From: Nitrospirae bacterium RIFCSPLOW2_12_42_9
GTDB taxonomy: Bacteria > Nitrospirota > 9FT-COMBO-42-15 > HDB-SIOI813
Reading direction: 5' to 3'
Length of the DNA: 15,921 nt
NCBI GenBank assembly: GCA_001805205.1
Contig: MHER01000190.1
Span: forward strand, 1-15,921
Below, one piece after another: positions 5,857 to 13,546 of the stretch; positions within the stretch are counted from its first letter, which is position 1, and every line of letters begins with the position of its first letter. A program made the position numbers and the translations under genes. The notes under the pieces were generated by a model that saw only the letters and a list, made by a program, of their open reading frames with translations, did not search any database and had not been told where the DNA came from.

Positions 5857-7205
5857 GGTAAATACACCTTGAAGGTTGTTCCAGCTCCTTCTCTGCTCTC
5901 CACCTTGATTGTACCGCCATGCGCAAGTATGATCTTATGCACAAGGGCTAAACCCATACCTGTGCCGCGTGGTTTCGTTGTATAAAATGGGAGAAATATC
6001 TTTTCCATCAGATCTTTTGGAATGCCCATCCCTGTATCAGAGATAAGTATATCAACTCCTTCTCCCCTGATATCAGATTTCGGAATATTAATCCCCCTTT
6101 CGGGATATGCAGACACAACCCCTGCTTCTGAAATGACAGATGGTTTCTGACTCCTGATCTCTATTCTCAGAGATCCTCCATCCGGCATTGATTCAACCGC
6201 ATTCTGGAAGATATTCTGTAATGCCTGTCTCAGCAATACCTCGTCTGCATATACAGGGACTAAATCAGGGGCATTTATATCAATATCTAATTTAATATCC
6301 GGAGAGTTGGAGATCGTAATATCGAGGGCTTTTCTTACTATACCATTTAAATCTACATGTGCAAGGGATGGCGCTATAGGCTTTCCATAATTTAACAACT
6401 CTTTGATAATCAGGTCCATGGAGTTTATCTCTGTAATTATGGTTGATATGACCTCCCTGGCTGATTCATCCTCTTTTAAACTTTTAGACAGGATCTTTAC
6501 AAATCCGAGTATCGTGCCCATTGAATTTCTGAACTCGTGTGCTATACCTCCTGACATCTCTCCCAGCATAGCGAGCCGTTTTTTCAGTTCCCCCTGTTCT
6601 CTTAACATCCTTATCTCAGTAAGGTCTGTAAACACAATAATTATTCCAAGTTGTTTTCCGTCTTTATCTTTAAGGGGAGAGGTAGAAAGTCCGACCCATG
6701 TATTTGTTAATCCCTTACCCTGTAATTCTACCTCCTGTCTTGATTTGAACCTTCCGGAGGAAAATGCCTCTTCGAGAAGGATACACAGGGTATTGTCCGG
6801 ACCAAATGCCCCGACACATGATAACCCGAGAACATCCCCTCTCCTTTTCTTAAGTATACGTTCAGCCGCATGATTAAAGGTGGTAATCTTCCTCTCCATA
6901 TTAAAAGTAATAACACCACTCCCAACAGACCTCAATATGTCTTCATTGTATATCTCTGCAACAGAGGCCCGGTTCTCTGCATGGCTGCGGAGTCTCTCCA
7001 GCTCTTCTTCTTTTTCCTTCAGCTTGTTTATAAGTGTGCTGAATGTATCAATAACAAATTCAACATTCTCTTTCTTAGTAGTTGGTATATCTTTTGTTTC
7101 ATCAACTGATAAAAGGCCCTTTCGTGTTGTCAGAACTGCCCGGAGAATAAAGTAGAGGGCAACACCTGCACCCATAATCCCAAGAATGAAGGCCACTAAT
7201 GTCAT
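5838..7205 (-). CDS. PAS-domain sensor histidine kinase
   Basis: A 455-residue inner-membrane kinase. One N-terminal membrane helix (about residues 3-25) is followed by a coiled-coil-like stretch rich in E, K and L (about 55-85) and a PAS domain (about 92-205). The dimerisation domain has the phosphorylated His223 in GGIAHEFRN. The ATPase domain has the N box around Asn335 (NIFQNAVES), the G1 box ISDTGMGIP (about 388-396) and the G2 box GTGMGLAL (414-421). No sizeable periplasmic region is present, so the signal is probably sensed in the cytoplasm or membrane through the PAS domain. The ATG at 7205 overlaps the pilD stop as ATGA; an ATG at 7226 would add seven residues. Together with the next gene it forms a two-component system, PilS/PilR-like or AtoS/ZraS-like. 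Confidence 0.9.
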   Translation of the reverse strand: MTLVAFILGIMGAGVALYFILRAVLTTRKGLLSVDETKDIPTTKKENVEFVIDTFSTLINKLKEKEEELERLRSHAENRASVAEIYNEDILRSVGSGVITFNMERKITTFNHAAERILKKRRGDVLGLSCVGAFGPDNTLCILLEEAFSSGRFKSRQEVELQGKGLTNTWVGLSTSPLKDKDGKQLGIIIVFTDLTEIRMLREQGELKKRLAMLGEMSGGIAHEFRNSMGTILGFVKILSKSLKEDESAREVISTIITEINSMDLIIKELLNYGKPIAPSLAHVDLNGIVRKALDITISNSPDIKLDIDINAPDLVPVYADEVLLRQALQNIFQNAVESMPDGGSLRIEIRSQKPSVISEAGVVSAYPERGINIPKSDIRGEGVDILISDTGMGIPKDLMEKIFLPFYTTKPRGTGMGLALVHKIILAHGGTIKVESREGAGTTFKVYLPWPQSC

Positions 7206-7954
7206 AGACTCATCCCTATGTACCATTCAATTATCTCTCTGTTAAAGAATAGACTTAATATCCCGCCGAGTGATAAGAATGGCCCAAATGGTACAGGATA
7301 TTTCCTCCCCTTTCCCAGGTAGATCATCAGGGCGATGCCTACTACAGAGCCAATAAAAGAAGAAAGTATTATAGTTATTATAACGTCCATCCACCCTAAG
7401 AATGCACCTATCATTGCTATAAGCTTTATATCTCCGCCCCCCATGCCGCCACGGCTTACAACAGCAATGATAAAAAAGATAGAACCGCCAAGGAGTGCCC
7501 CTACAACAGAACCTTTTATCCCTGTTGGGAGAATAAAGGCACTGGCAATAAGACCTGCAATGATCCCGGGTAATGTAATTACATCCGGAATTATCTTAAA
7601 ATAGATATCTATGACGCTGACAATGAGGAGTGCAGAAAACAGGATAGCATAGAAAGCAGATTCTATTATAAAACCAAATTTCAGGATAATTAATAGATAT
7701 CCAATGCCGTTTAATATCTCAACTAATACATATTGAAAGGATATGGGGGTTCCGCAGGACCTGCACCTTCCCCTTAATATAATAAAACTGATAACAGGTA
7801 TATTGTCATAAAACTTAACAGGACTTTTACAATTCGGGCAGTGGGACCCGGGGGTTATTATAGATTGTTCTAATGGAAGGCGGTATATGCATACATTAAG
7901 AAAACTCCCGATTACAGCGCCCAATATAAAGATAAAAAGGCCGATTAATGTCAT
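7202..7954 (-). CDS. pilD: Prepilin leader peptidase / N-methyltransferase
   Basis: A 250-residue polytopic inner-membrane aspartyl peptidase of the A24 family. It has the cytoplasmic zinc-type cysteines C39-x2-C42 and C64-x2-C67 in the N-terminal loop, as in bifunctional PilD/GspO enzymes. The two catalytic aspartates appear as Asp116 (VIDIYFKIIPD) and Asp175 in the GGGDIKL motif. It cuts type IV prepilin leaders after glycine and methylates the new N-terminus. Its likely substrates include FimT, PilV and PilW encoded downstream. The N-terminus has GSFLNVCIYRLP, typical of the family. It is the first gene of the pilD-kinase-regulator operon. The only in-frame ATG near the start is 7954; its ribosome site (AAAGG) is rather distant. 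Confidence 0.95.
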   Translation of the reverse strand: MTLIGLFIFILGAVIGSFLNVCIYRLPLEQSIITPGSHCPNCKSPVKFYDNIPVISFIILRGRCRSCGTPISFQYVLVEILNGIGYLLIILKFGFIIESAFYAILFSALLIVSVIDIYFKIIPDVITLPGIIAGLIASAFILPTGIKGSVVGALLGGSIFFIIAVVSRGGMGGGDIKLIAMIGAFLGWMDVIITIILSSFIGSVVGIALMIYLGKGRKYPVPFGPFLSLGGILSLFFNREIIEWYIGMSL

Positions 7955-7972
7955 TATTGAAGATACCTTTGC

Positions 7973-8000
7973 TTGACATGCATATTCAATGCATTATAAT
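7973..8000 (+). promoter_or_regulatory. Consensus sigma-70 promoter for gpsA operon
   Basis: A perfect TTGACA (7973-7978) and a perfect TATAAT (7995-8000) are separated by 16 bases, about 50 bases before the gpsA ATG. Two ATGCAT palindromes (7978-7983 and 7989-7994) lie between them. Confidence 0.8.
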
Positions 8001-8021
8001 CATGGCAATATAATCATGCAA
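7993..8021 (-). promoter_or_regulatory. Sigma-70-type promoter for pilD operon
   Basis: On the minus strand TTGCAT (8016-8021) and TATAAT (7993-7998) are 17 bases apart, placing a start site near 7986 and a leader of about 30 bases before the pilD ATG. The -10 box overlaps that of the gpsA promoter because ATTATAAT is its own reverse complement. Confidence 0.62.
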
Positions 8022-8022
8022 G
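7995..8022 (+). repeat. Tandem 14-bp direct repeat at the gpsA start site
   Basis: TATAATCATG occurs at 7995-8004 and again at 8009-8018, the second copy starting 14 bases after the first. The repeat duplicates the -10 box just downstream of the promoter. Confidence 0.65.
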
Positions 8023-8048
8023 TATAGAAATTAAAAGGGAAAAGAATC

Positions 8049-9056
8049 ATGGCTTATAGGGTAACTGTTATAGGTGCAGGGAGCTGGGGGACAACCCTTG
8101 CAATTCTCCTTTCGGATAAAGATAATGAGATAAGGTTGTGGGTTTATGAGAAGGACCTTGCAGATATTATTAAAGATAAAAGGGAAAACACGATTTATCT
8201 CCCTGGTCATATTATACCCGAAAATATACATCCTACAAACAATCTCAAAGATGCAATTTATTCATGTGATGTTATAGTCTCGGTTCTACCCTCTCACGCC
8301 GTGAGAAATATATTCACAAGCCTCAGGGCAGATATGCCTGATATCCCAATAATCAGTGCATCAAAAGGGATAGAAATAGATACACTCCAGACAATATCCC
8401 AGATCTTATGTGACATATTTTCATCATCAATACTAAGGAACTTTGCCTGTATATCAGGGCCGAGCTTTGCAAATGAGGTTGTCAAAAGACTCCCTACTGC
8501 CATAACAGTTGCATCTTATGATGAACATCTTGGGAAAAATATTCAGAGGCTTTTTGCAAGGCCATATTTCCGTGTTTATACAAACCCCGATGTGATTGGT
8601 GTCGAGATAGGAGGGTCTTTAAAAAATGTAATTGCTATAGCCACCGGATGCTCTGATGGTCTTGGTTTCGGGCATAATACACGTGCTGCATTGATTACAA
8701 GGGGACTTGCAGAGATAAAGAGACTCGGAATGGCTATGGGTGGCCAGGCAGCTACATTCTATGGACTTTCAGGTATAGGAGACCTGGTGCTGACCTGCAC
8801 CGGTGAGCTGAGCAGGAACAGGACATTGGGGTATAAGTTAGGACAGGGTATGAAACTAAGTGAGATATACTCGGAGATGTCCGGGAGGGGTATGATAGCA
8901 GAGGGCGTCAAGACAGCAAAGGCGGCCTTTGAGCTCTCAAATAGATATAATATCTCGATGCCGATCACTCATGAGATATACAACCTTTTATACGAAGAAA
9001 AAGATGTGCATCAGGTTGTTCATGACCTTATGATGCGGGAGATAGGAGGAGAATGA
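8049..9056 (+). CDS. gpsA: NAD(P)-dependent glycerol-3-phosphate dehydrogenase
   Basis: A 335-residue cytoplasmic enzyme that reduces dihydroxyacetone phosphate to sn-glycerol 3-phosphate, the head-group precursor of phospholipids. The N-terminal Rossmann fold has GAGSWGT (9-15). The conserved SASKGIE (103-109), GPSFANEV (137-144), the catalytic Lys192 in GGSLKN and the substrate-binding NTRAALITRG (210-219) are all present. Length is normal for GpsA. The ATG at 8049 follows AAGGGA with suitable spacing. A consensus promoter lies directly upstream. It is the first gene of an operon; its stop overlaps the larB start as ATGA. Confidence 0.97.
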   Translation: MAYRVTVIGAGSWGTTLAILLSDKDNEIRLWVYEKDLADIIKDKRENTIYLPGHIIPENIHPTNNLKDAIYSCDVIVSVLPSHAVRNIFTSLRADMPDIPIISASKGIEIDTLQTISQILCDIFSSSILRNFACISGPSFANEVVKRLPTAITVASYDEHLGKNIQRLFARPYFRVYTNPDVIGVEIGGSLKNVIAIATGCSDGLGFGHNTRAALITRGLAEIKRLGMAMGGQAATFYGLSGIGDLVLTCTGELSRNRTLGYKLGQGMKLSEIYSEMSGRGMIAEGVKTAKAAFELSNRYNISMPITHEIYNLLYEEKDVHQVVHDLMMREIGGE

Positions 9057-9799
9057 AACCGGAGGAGATAGAGAAGATACTGAGGTTTGTTAAAGAGGGC
9101 AGACTCAGTGTAGAAAACGCGTTAGAACGACTGAAACATCTTCCGTATGAGAATATTGAATTTGCCAGAATAGATCACCACAGGCATCTGCGACAGGGTA
9201 TGCCAGAGGTTATCTACAGCGAGGGGAAGAGGGTAGACCAGGTTGTAAAAATTGCTCAAAAGATACTTGAAAAAAAGGGGGATATTATTGCAACGAGGGC
9301 GGATAGTAATATATACGAGGCGCTTAAGGCTATAGATAAAAGGGTGGAGTACAATGAGCAGGGGAGGGTTGTAACAATAATACATAAGAAGAAAGAGGTT
9401 TCAAAGGGTACTGTACTTATAATATCCGGGGGTACTGCTGACCTTCCTGTGGCCGAGGAGTCGCGTGCTGTGCTTGATGCGCTGGGGAGTAAGGCAGAAA
9501 CCCTGTACGATGTTGGTGTAGCCGGCATACACCGGTTACTTGACAATCGTGAGGTTATCCATAAATCCCGTGTGATAATTGTGGTTGCCGGAATGGACGG
9601 CGCCCTGGCAAGTGTGGTCGGAGGGCTTGCATCTCAACCAGTAATAGCAGTGCCCACAAGCAGCGGGTATGGTGCGAGTTTTGGCGGGATTGCAGCGCTT
9701 CTTACAATGCTTAACAGTTGTGCTGCAGGTGTAGCGGTGATGAATATAGACAACGGTTTTGGCGCGGCCTGCCTTGCGCATAAAATAAACACATTATGA
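9053..9799 (+). CDS. larB: LarB, pyridinium-3,5-biscarboxylic acid mononucleotide synthase
   Basis: A 248-residue protein with a PurE-like (AIR carboxylase) C-terminal domain. In the nickel-pincer nucleotide pathway LarB carboxylates and hydrolyses nicotinic acid adenine dinucleotide to give the first cofactor precursor. The PurE-like region has VLIISGGTADLPVAEE (121-136) and IIVVAGMDGALASVVGGL (175-192). The C-terminal block is VPTSSGYGASFGG, then LNSCAAG with Cys223, probably the reactive cysteine, and NIDNGFGA. The N-terminal region (1-110) is the LarB-specific extension, with GRLSVENALERL and RQGMPEVIYSEGK. It is coupled by ATGA overlaps to gpsA upstream and larC downstream. LarB and LarC adjacent give strong context; LarE and the LarA racemase are not in the window. 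Confidence 0.94.
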   Translation: MKPEEIEKILRFVKEGRLSVENALERLKHLPYENIEFARIDHHRHLRQGMPEVIYSEGKRVDQVVKIAQKILEKKGDIIATRADSNIYEALKAIDKRVEYNEQGRVVTIIHKKKEVSKGTVLIISGGTADLPVAEESRAVLDALGSKAETLYDVGVAGIHRLLDNREVIHKSRVIIVVAGMDGALASVVGGLASQPVIAVPTSSGYGASFGGIAALLTMLNSCAAGVAVMNIDNGFGAACLAHKINTL

Positions 9800-10968
9800 A
9801 GATAGCATACTTTGACTGTTTTTCAGGGGTCAGCGGGGATATGATACTCGGCGCATTAGTGGATGCGGGCGCCCCGTTTGAGAAACTGAAAGAGGGTTTA
9901 TCTCAATTGAATCTTGAAGGATATGCAATAACGGCATCAACTGTACTGAAAAAGGGGATAAGGGCCACAAAGGTAGATGTGGTGATTGATAGCAGAGACC
10001 TTCCTGGCAGGCCATTTAAAGACCTTCGCGATATAGTCACTGAGAGCAGACTCGAAGCTTCAATAAAAGAGAGGAGCCTTTCCATCTTCCGGAGTCTCGC
10101 TGAGGCAGAGGCTGTTGTACATAATTGCCCTGTTGAAGAGGTACACTTCCACGAAGTCGGGCACATCGATACTATTGTTGATATAGTCGGTGCTGTAATT
10201 TGCCTTGATTTGCTTGGAATAGAAAAGGTTGTCTCGTCTCCCATAGATACCGGAAGCGGATATGTAGAGATGTCACATGGCAAATTCCAGGTCCCGGCAC
10301 CTGTTACCTCGGAACTCCTCAAAGATGCACGCATATATTCAAGCGGCATAGAACGCGAGCTAACAACACCAACAGGTGCAGCGATAATAACATCCATCAC
10401 TTCTTCGTTCCGGCCGCTCCCTGAGATGAGACTGACTAAAGCTGGATACGGGGCAGGGGGTTGGGACCTTTCTGAAAAGGCAAATATACTGAGGGTCTTA
10501 ATTGGAGAGGATGAGCAGGTCTATGATATGGACGAGGTAGTGCTCCTTGAGACAAATATTGATGATATGAATCCACAGATATATGAATATTTGATAGAGA
10601 AACTAATGCAGGCCGGTGCACTCGATGTTTATATAACTCCTACTTTAATGAAAAAGAGCAGGCCGGCAAATATACTCAGCATACTTGCAAACATAGAGGA
10701 TATGCATGAAATCAGGAAGTTGGTGTTTAAGGAGACTACTACACTCGGTATCAGGATTAACAAGATGGGGCGCTCTGTCCTGAAAAGAGAAATAAAGGAG
10801 GTTGAGACTCCTTATGGGAGGGTAAGGATTAAGATAACAAGTAACATTAATAATGTGATAAATATTATACCTGAATATGAAGATTGTAAAAGGATAGCAT
10901 TTGAGACAGGGATACCTGTCAGGGAAATAATGGAGCTTGTAAAAAAGAGTGTCAGGCAGGATGCCTAA
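9796..10968 (+). CDS. larC: LarC, nickel-insertion protein (cyclometallase) of the nickel-pincer cofactor
   Basis: A 390-residue protein that inserts nickel into pyridinium-3,5-bisthiocarboxylic acid mononucleotide, the last step of nickel-pincer cofactor synthesis. The N-terminus has YFDCFSGVSGDMILGAL (5-21), then EVHFHEVGHIDTIVDIVGA (115-133), TPTGAAIITS (191-200) and GYGAGG (217-222). The second half has ETNIDDMNPQ (252-261), MKKSRPA (285-291) and TTLGIR (315-320). The protein is one continuous frame covering both the LarC1 and LarC2 parts. In some lactobacilli larC is read by a frameshift into two parts; no such break exists here. The start overlaps the larB stop as ATGA. Acidic and histidine residues in the HFHE block could handle nickel. 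Confidence 0.95.
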   Translation: MKIAYFDCFSGVSGDMILGALVDAGAPFEKLKEGLSQLNLEGYAITASTVLKKGIRATKVDVVIDSRDLPGRPFKDLRDIVTESRLEASIKERSLSIFRSLAEAEAVVHNCPVEEVHFHEVGHIDTIVDIVGAVICLDLLGIEKVVSSPIDTGSGYVEMSHGKFQVPAPVTSELLKDARIYSSGIERELTTPTGAAIITSITSSFRPLPEMRLTKAGYGAGGWDLSEKANILRVLIGEDEQVYDMDEVVLLETNIDDMNPQIYEYLIEKLMQAGALDVYITPTLMKKSRPANILSILANIEDMHEIRKLVFKETTTLGIRINKMGRSVLKREIKEVETPYGRVRIKITSNINNVINIIPEYEDCKRIAFETGIPVREIMELVKKSVRQDA

Positions 10969-11647
10969 TAACATCCCCCTTCTGCCTGATGAGACCCTTG
11001 ACGTTATCGAAGATATCCGGATAATCCAGAAGAAGAAAGGGCACCGTTTTACTACTGATTCCATCCTCCTTGCAAGGCACTCTTCTCCAAAGAGATACAC
11101 AAAGGTATTAGAGCTCGGTACAGGGTGCGGAGTTGTATCCATGCTGTTGGCCAGAATGGATCCTGCAATCCGGATTACTGCAGTGGAAATCCAGAAAGAA
11201 GTTGCTGAAATGGCAATACGAAATGTGCGGCTTAACAATATGGAATCGCGTATTACTATATTAAACAGGGATATAAAAGATCTGCCTGGGATATTACCTT
11301 CATCAAATTTTGATTACATAATAACTAATCCTCCTTATCGTTCTCCTGATGCAGGTCGTACAAGTCCTGTCAGGGAGCGGGCCATTGCAGGACAAGAGTT
11401 TGCAGTAACAATAGGAGATATCATGAAGGTAAGTCAATACCTCCTCAAGATAAAGGGTAGATTGAGTTTGGTATATGCTGCCGAGAGATTGGTTGATCTT
11501 TTTTCAGAGATGCGCAATTACAGGATAGAACCTAAGAAATTAATCTTTATCCCTACAAGAAAAGATGGGGAAGTACGGCCTGTATGGGTTGAAGGGGTGA
11601 GGGAAGGAAAGCCTGGTATAAAGATATTTGTTTCAGACCTTACCTGA
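10961..11647 (+). CDS. TrmN6-like tRNA (adenine-N6) methyltransferase
   Basis: A 228-residue class I SAM-dependent methyltransferase. The SAM-binding motif I is VLELGTGCG (49-57) and the N6-adenine catalytic motif is NPPY (123-126), preceded by FDYIIT. The N-terminal LPDETLDVI and GHRFTTDSILLA match the TrmN6/YfiC group, which methylates A37 of tRNA-Val in E. coli. Its substrate here could be another tRNA or nucleic acid. I chose the ATG at 10961, which overlaps the larC stop by eight bases; a GTG at 10949 would add four residues and is possible. It is the last gene of the gpsA-larB-larC operon, and its 3' end overlaps that of ftsH by 15 bases on the other strand. Confidence 0.86.
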   Translation: MPNNIPLLPDETLDVIEDIRIIQKKKGHRFTTDSILLARHSSPKRYTKVLELGTGCGVVSMLLARMDPAIRITAVEIQKEVAEMAIRNVRLNNMESRITILNRDIKDLPGILPSSNFDYIITNPPYRSPDAGRTSPVRERAIAGQEFAVTIGDIMKVSQYLLKIKGRLSLVYAAERLVDLFSEMRNYRIEPKKLIFIPTRKDGEVRPVWVEGVREGKPGIKIFVSDLT

Positions 11648-13537
11648 TAGAATGGACTCAAGCTCTTCACCCTCGATTACCTCTTTATCAGAAAGGGTCT
11701 TTGCGAGTCTCTCAAGCATATCCCTCTTTTCCTCTAAAAGCCTGTATACCCTCTCATATGTATCCTTAATCAATTTCTGTATCTCCTCGTCTATAATCTG
11801 TGCTGTCCGTTCACTGTATTTTCTGAACGAAGGCTGATACAGACCTGCCAGAAACTGCTGACGTGATGTCACATCAAAAACAAGCGGGCCCAATTTTTCA
11901 CTCATGCCATATTCCTTTACAATCTTTTCTGCTATGTCAGTCGCCCTTTCAAGGTCATTTGCCGCCCCGGTTGATAGTTCCTTAAATACGAGATACTCCG
12001 CAGCCCTCCCACCGAGTAATACAGCCAGCTTTGACATGAGCTCTGAATATGTCATGAGATATCTGTCTTCAGTTGGTAACTGGAGTGTATATCCCAGTGC
12101 TGAAACTCCTCTTGGTATAATAGACACACGGTGAACCTTGTCTGTTCCAGGGAGTGAGGCTGCTGCAATTGCATGCCCTGATTCATGATATGCAACGATC
12201 TTCTTCTCTTTAGGGTTGATCACACGGCTCCGTTTTTCAAGCCCTGCTATTATCCTGTCTATGGCCTCTTCAAACTCTGCCATACTGACTCCTCTTTTCC
12301 TGCGCCGTGCAGCAAGCAGCGCTGCCTCATTTGCAATGTTTGCAAGGTCAGCGCCTACAAAGCCGGGTGTCCTTGCTGCTATTACTGACAGTTCAACATC
12401 CGGCTCCAGCTTCATACTCTTTGTATGAACCTTGAGTATTGCCTCCCTCCCCTTTATATCCGGTCTGTCCACAACTACGTGCCTGTCGAATCTCCCAGGC
12501 CTGAGCAGCGCAGGGTCCAATATCTCCGGCCTGTTTGTTGCTGCAAGTATTATGACACCCTTCTTTGTATCAAAACCATCCATTTCCACAAGGAGCTGCT
12601 GCAGTGTATGCTCCCTCTCTTCATGGCCGCCTGGAATAGGTGCTGCAGCGCGTGCCTTCCCAAGGGCATCTATTTCATCAATAAAGATAATACAAGGCGC
12701 AAGTTTCTCTGCCTGCTGGAACAGGTCCCTTACCCTTGCTGCACCAACGCCGACAAACATTTCTATAAAATCAGAACCGCTCATGCTCAGGAAGGCCACA
12801 CCTGCCTCTCCTGCGACTGCACGGGCCAGTAATGTCTTCCCTGTCCCTGGCGGGCCTACAAGTAAAATACCTTTAGGAATATGGCCGCCTATTGATGTAA
12901 ACCTCTGAGGCTCTTTTAGGAAATCTATGACCTCCTCCAGCTCTTCCTTTGCCTCATCACAACCCGCTACATCAACAAAGGTAGTCCCTGTCTTACTCTC
13001 CACGTATACCTTTGCCTTTGATTTTCCTATCTGCATCATATCTCTTGCAGGACTGATCTTTCTGAGTACAAATATCCATATCAGGAGGGGGACAATGAAG
13101 ATCGCACTCCAGAAGATCACCTCACCCCATGCGCTCTTTTTCTCAATACCGCCGGAATATTCAATGCCAAGTGATTCGAGCTGATTTACAAGACCAGTGT
13201 CTTCAACCCTTATGGTTTCGAAACGTTCAGGTTTCGCAGGCTTACCGGAAGGTATCTTCTTTCCCGGTAATAATTCCTCCCATGACATACCCTTCAATTC
13301 TCCTCTTATATTCGCCGGGGTAATAACGAGATTATCAACCTTCTTCCTTGCAACGAGTTCTTTAAATCTGCTGTATGGTATCTCTTCCCCTTTTTGGGGC
13401 TGGCTAATCAGAAATGTAGAGATAATGATATATAATAAAAGTGCAATGCCAATATAAATAAGCGAGAACTTGAACTTCGGTCCTGTCTCACCAAGCTTTG
13501 TTTCTTTTTTCCCCGGCTTTCTTTTATTATTAGCCAT
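11633..13537 (-). CDS. ftsH: ATP-dependent zinc metalloprotease FtsH
   Basis: A 634-residue inner-membrane AAA+ protease that degrades membrane and regulatory proteins. A basic N-terminal tail (1-24) leads to a membrane helix (about 24-45), a periplasmic domain (about 46-137) and a second helix (about 138-158). The AAA+ domain has Walker A GPPGTGKT (228-235), the pore FVGVGAARVR (261-270), Walker B IIFIDE (283-288) and the second region of homology ALLRPGRFDRH. The protease domain has the zinc motif HESGH (451-455) and the third ligand Asp528 in TGAANDLERA. All catalytic residues are present. The start at 13537 is nine bases after the upstream reductase stop; its ribosome site is weak (CTGGA), which suggests translational coupling. 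It is the last gene of the operon. Confidence 0.96.
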   Translation of the reverse strand: MANNKRKPGKKETKLGETGPKFKFSLIYIGIALLLYIIISTFLISQPQKGEEIPYSRFKELVARKKVDNLVITPANIRGELKGMSWEELLPGKKIPSGKPAKPERFETIRVEDTGLVNQLESLGIEYSGGIEKKSAWGEVIFWSAIFIVPLLIWIFVLRKISPARDMMQIGKSKAKVYVESKTGTTFVDVAGCDEAKEELEEVIDFLKEPQRFTSIGGHIPKGILLVGPPGTGKTLLARAVAGEAGVAFLSMSGSDFIEMFVGVGAARVRDLFQQAEKLAPCIIFIDEIDALGKARAAAPIPGGHEEREHTLQQLLVEMDGFDTKKGVIILAATNRPEILDPALLRPGRFDRHVVVDRPDIKGREAILKVHTKSMKLEPDVELSVIAARTPGFVGADLANIANEAALLAARRRKRGVSMAEFEEAIDRIIAGLEKRSRVINPKEKKIVAYHESGHAIAAASLPGTDKVHRVSIIPRGVSALGYTLQLPTEDRYLMTYSELMSKLAVLLGGRAAEYLVFKELSTGAANDLERATDIAEKIVKEYGMSEKLGPLVFDVTSRQQFLAGLYQPSFRKYSERTAQIIDEEIQKLIKDTYERVYRLLEEKRDMLERLAKTLSDKEVIEGEELESILSGKV

Positions 13538-13546
13538 AATCCAGAA

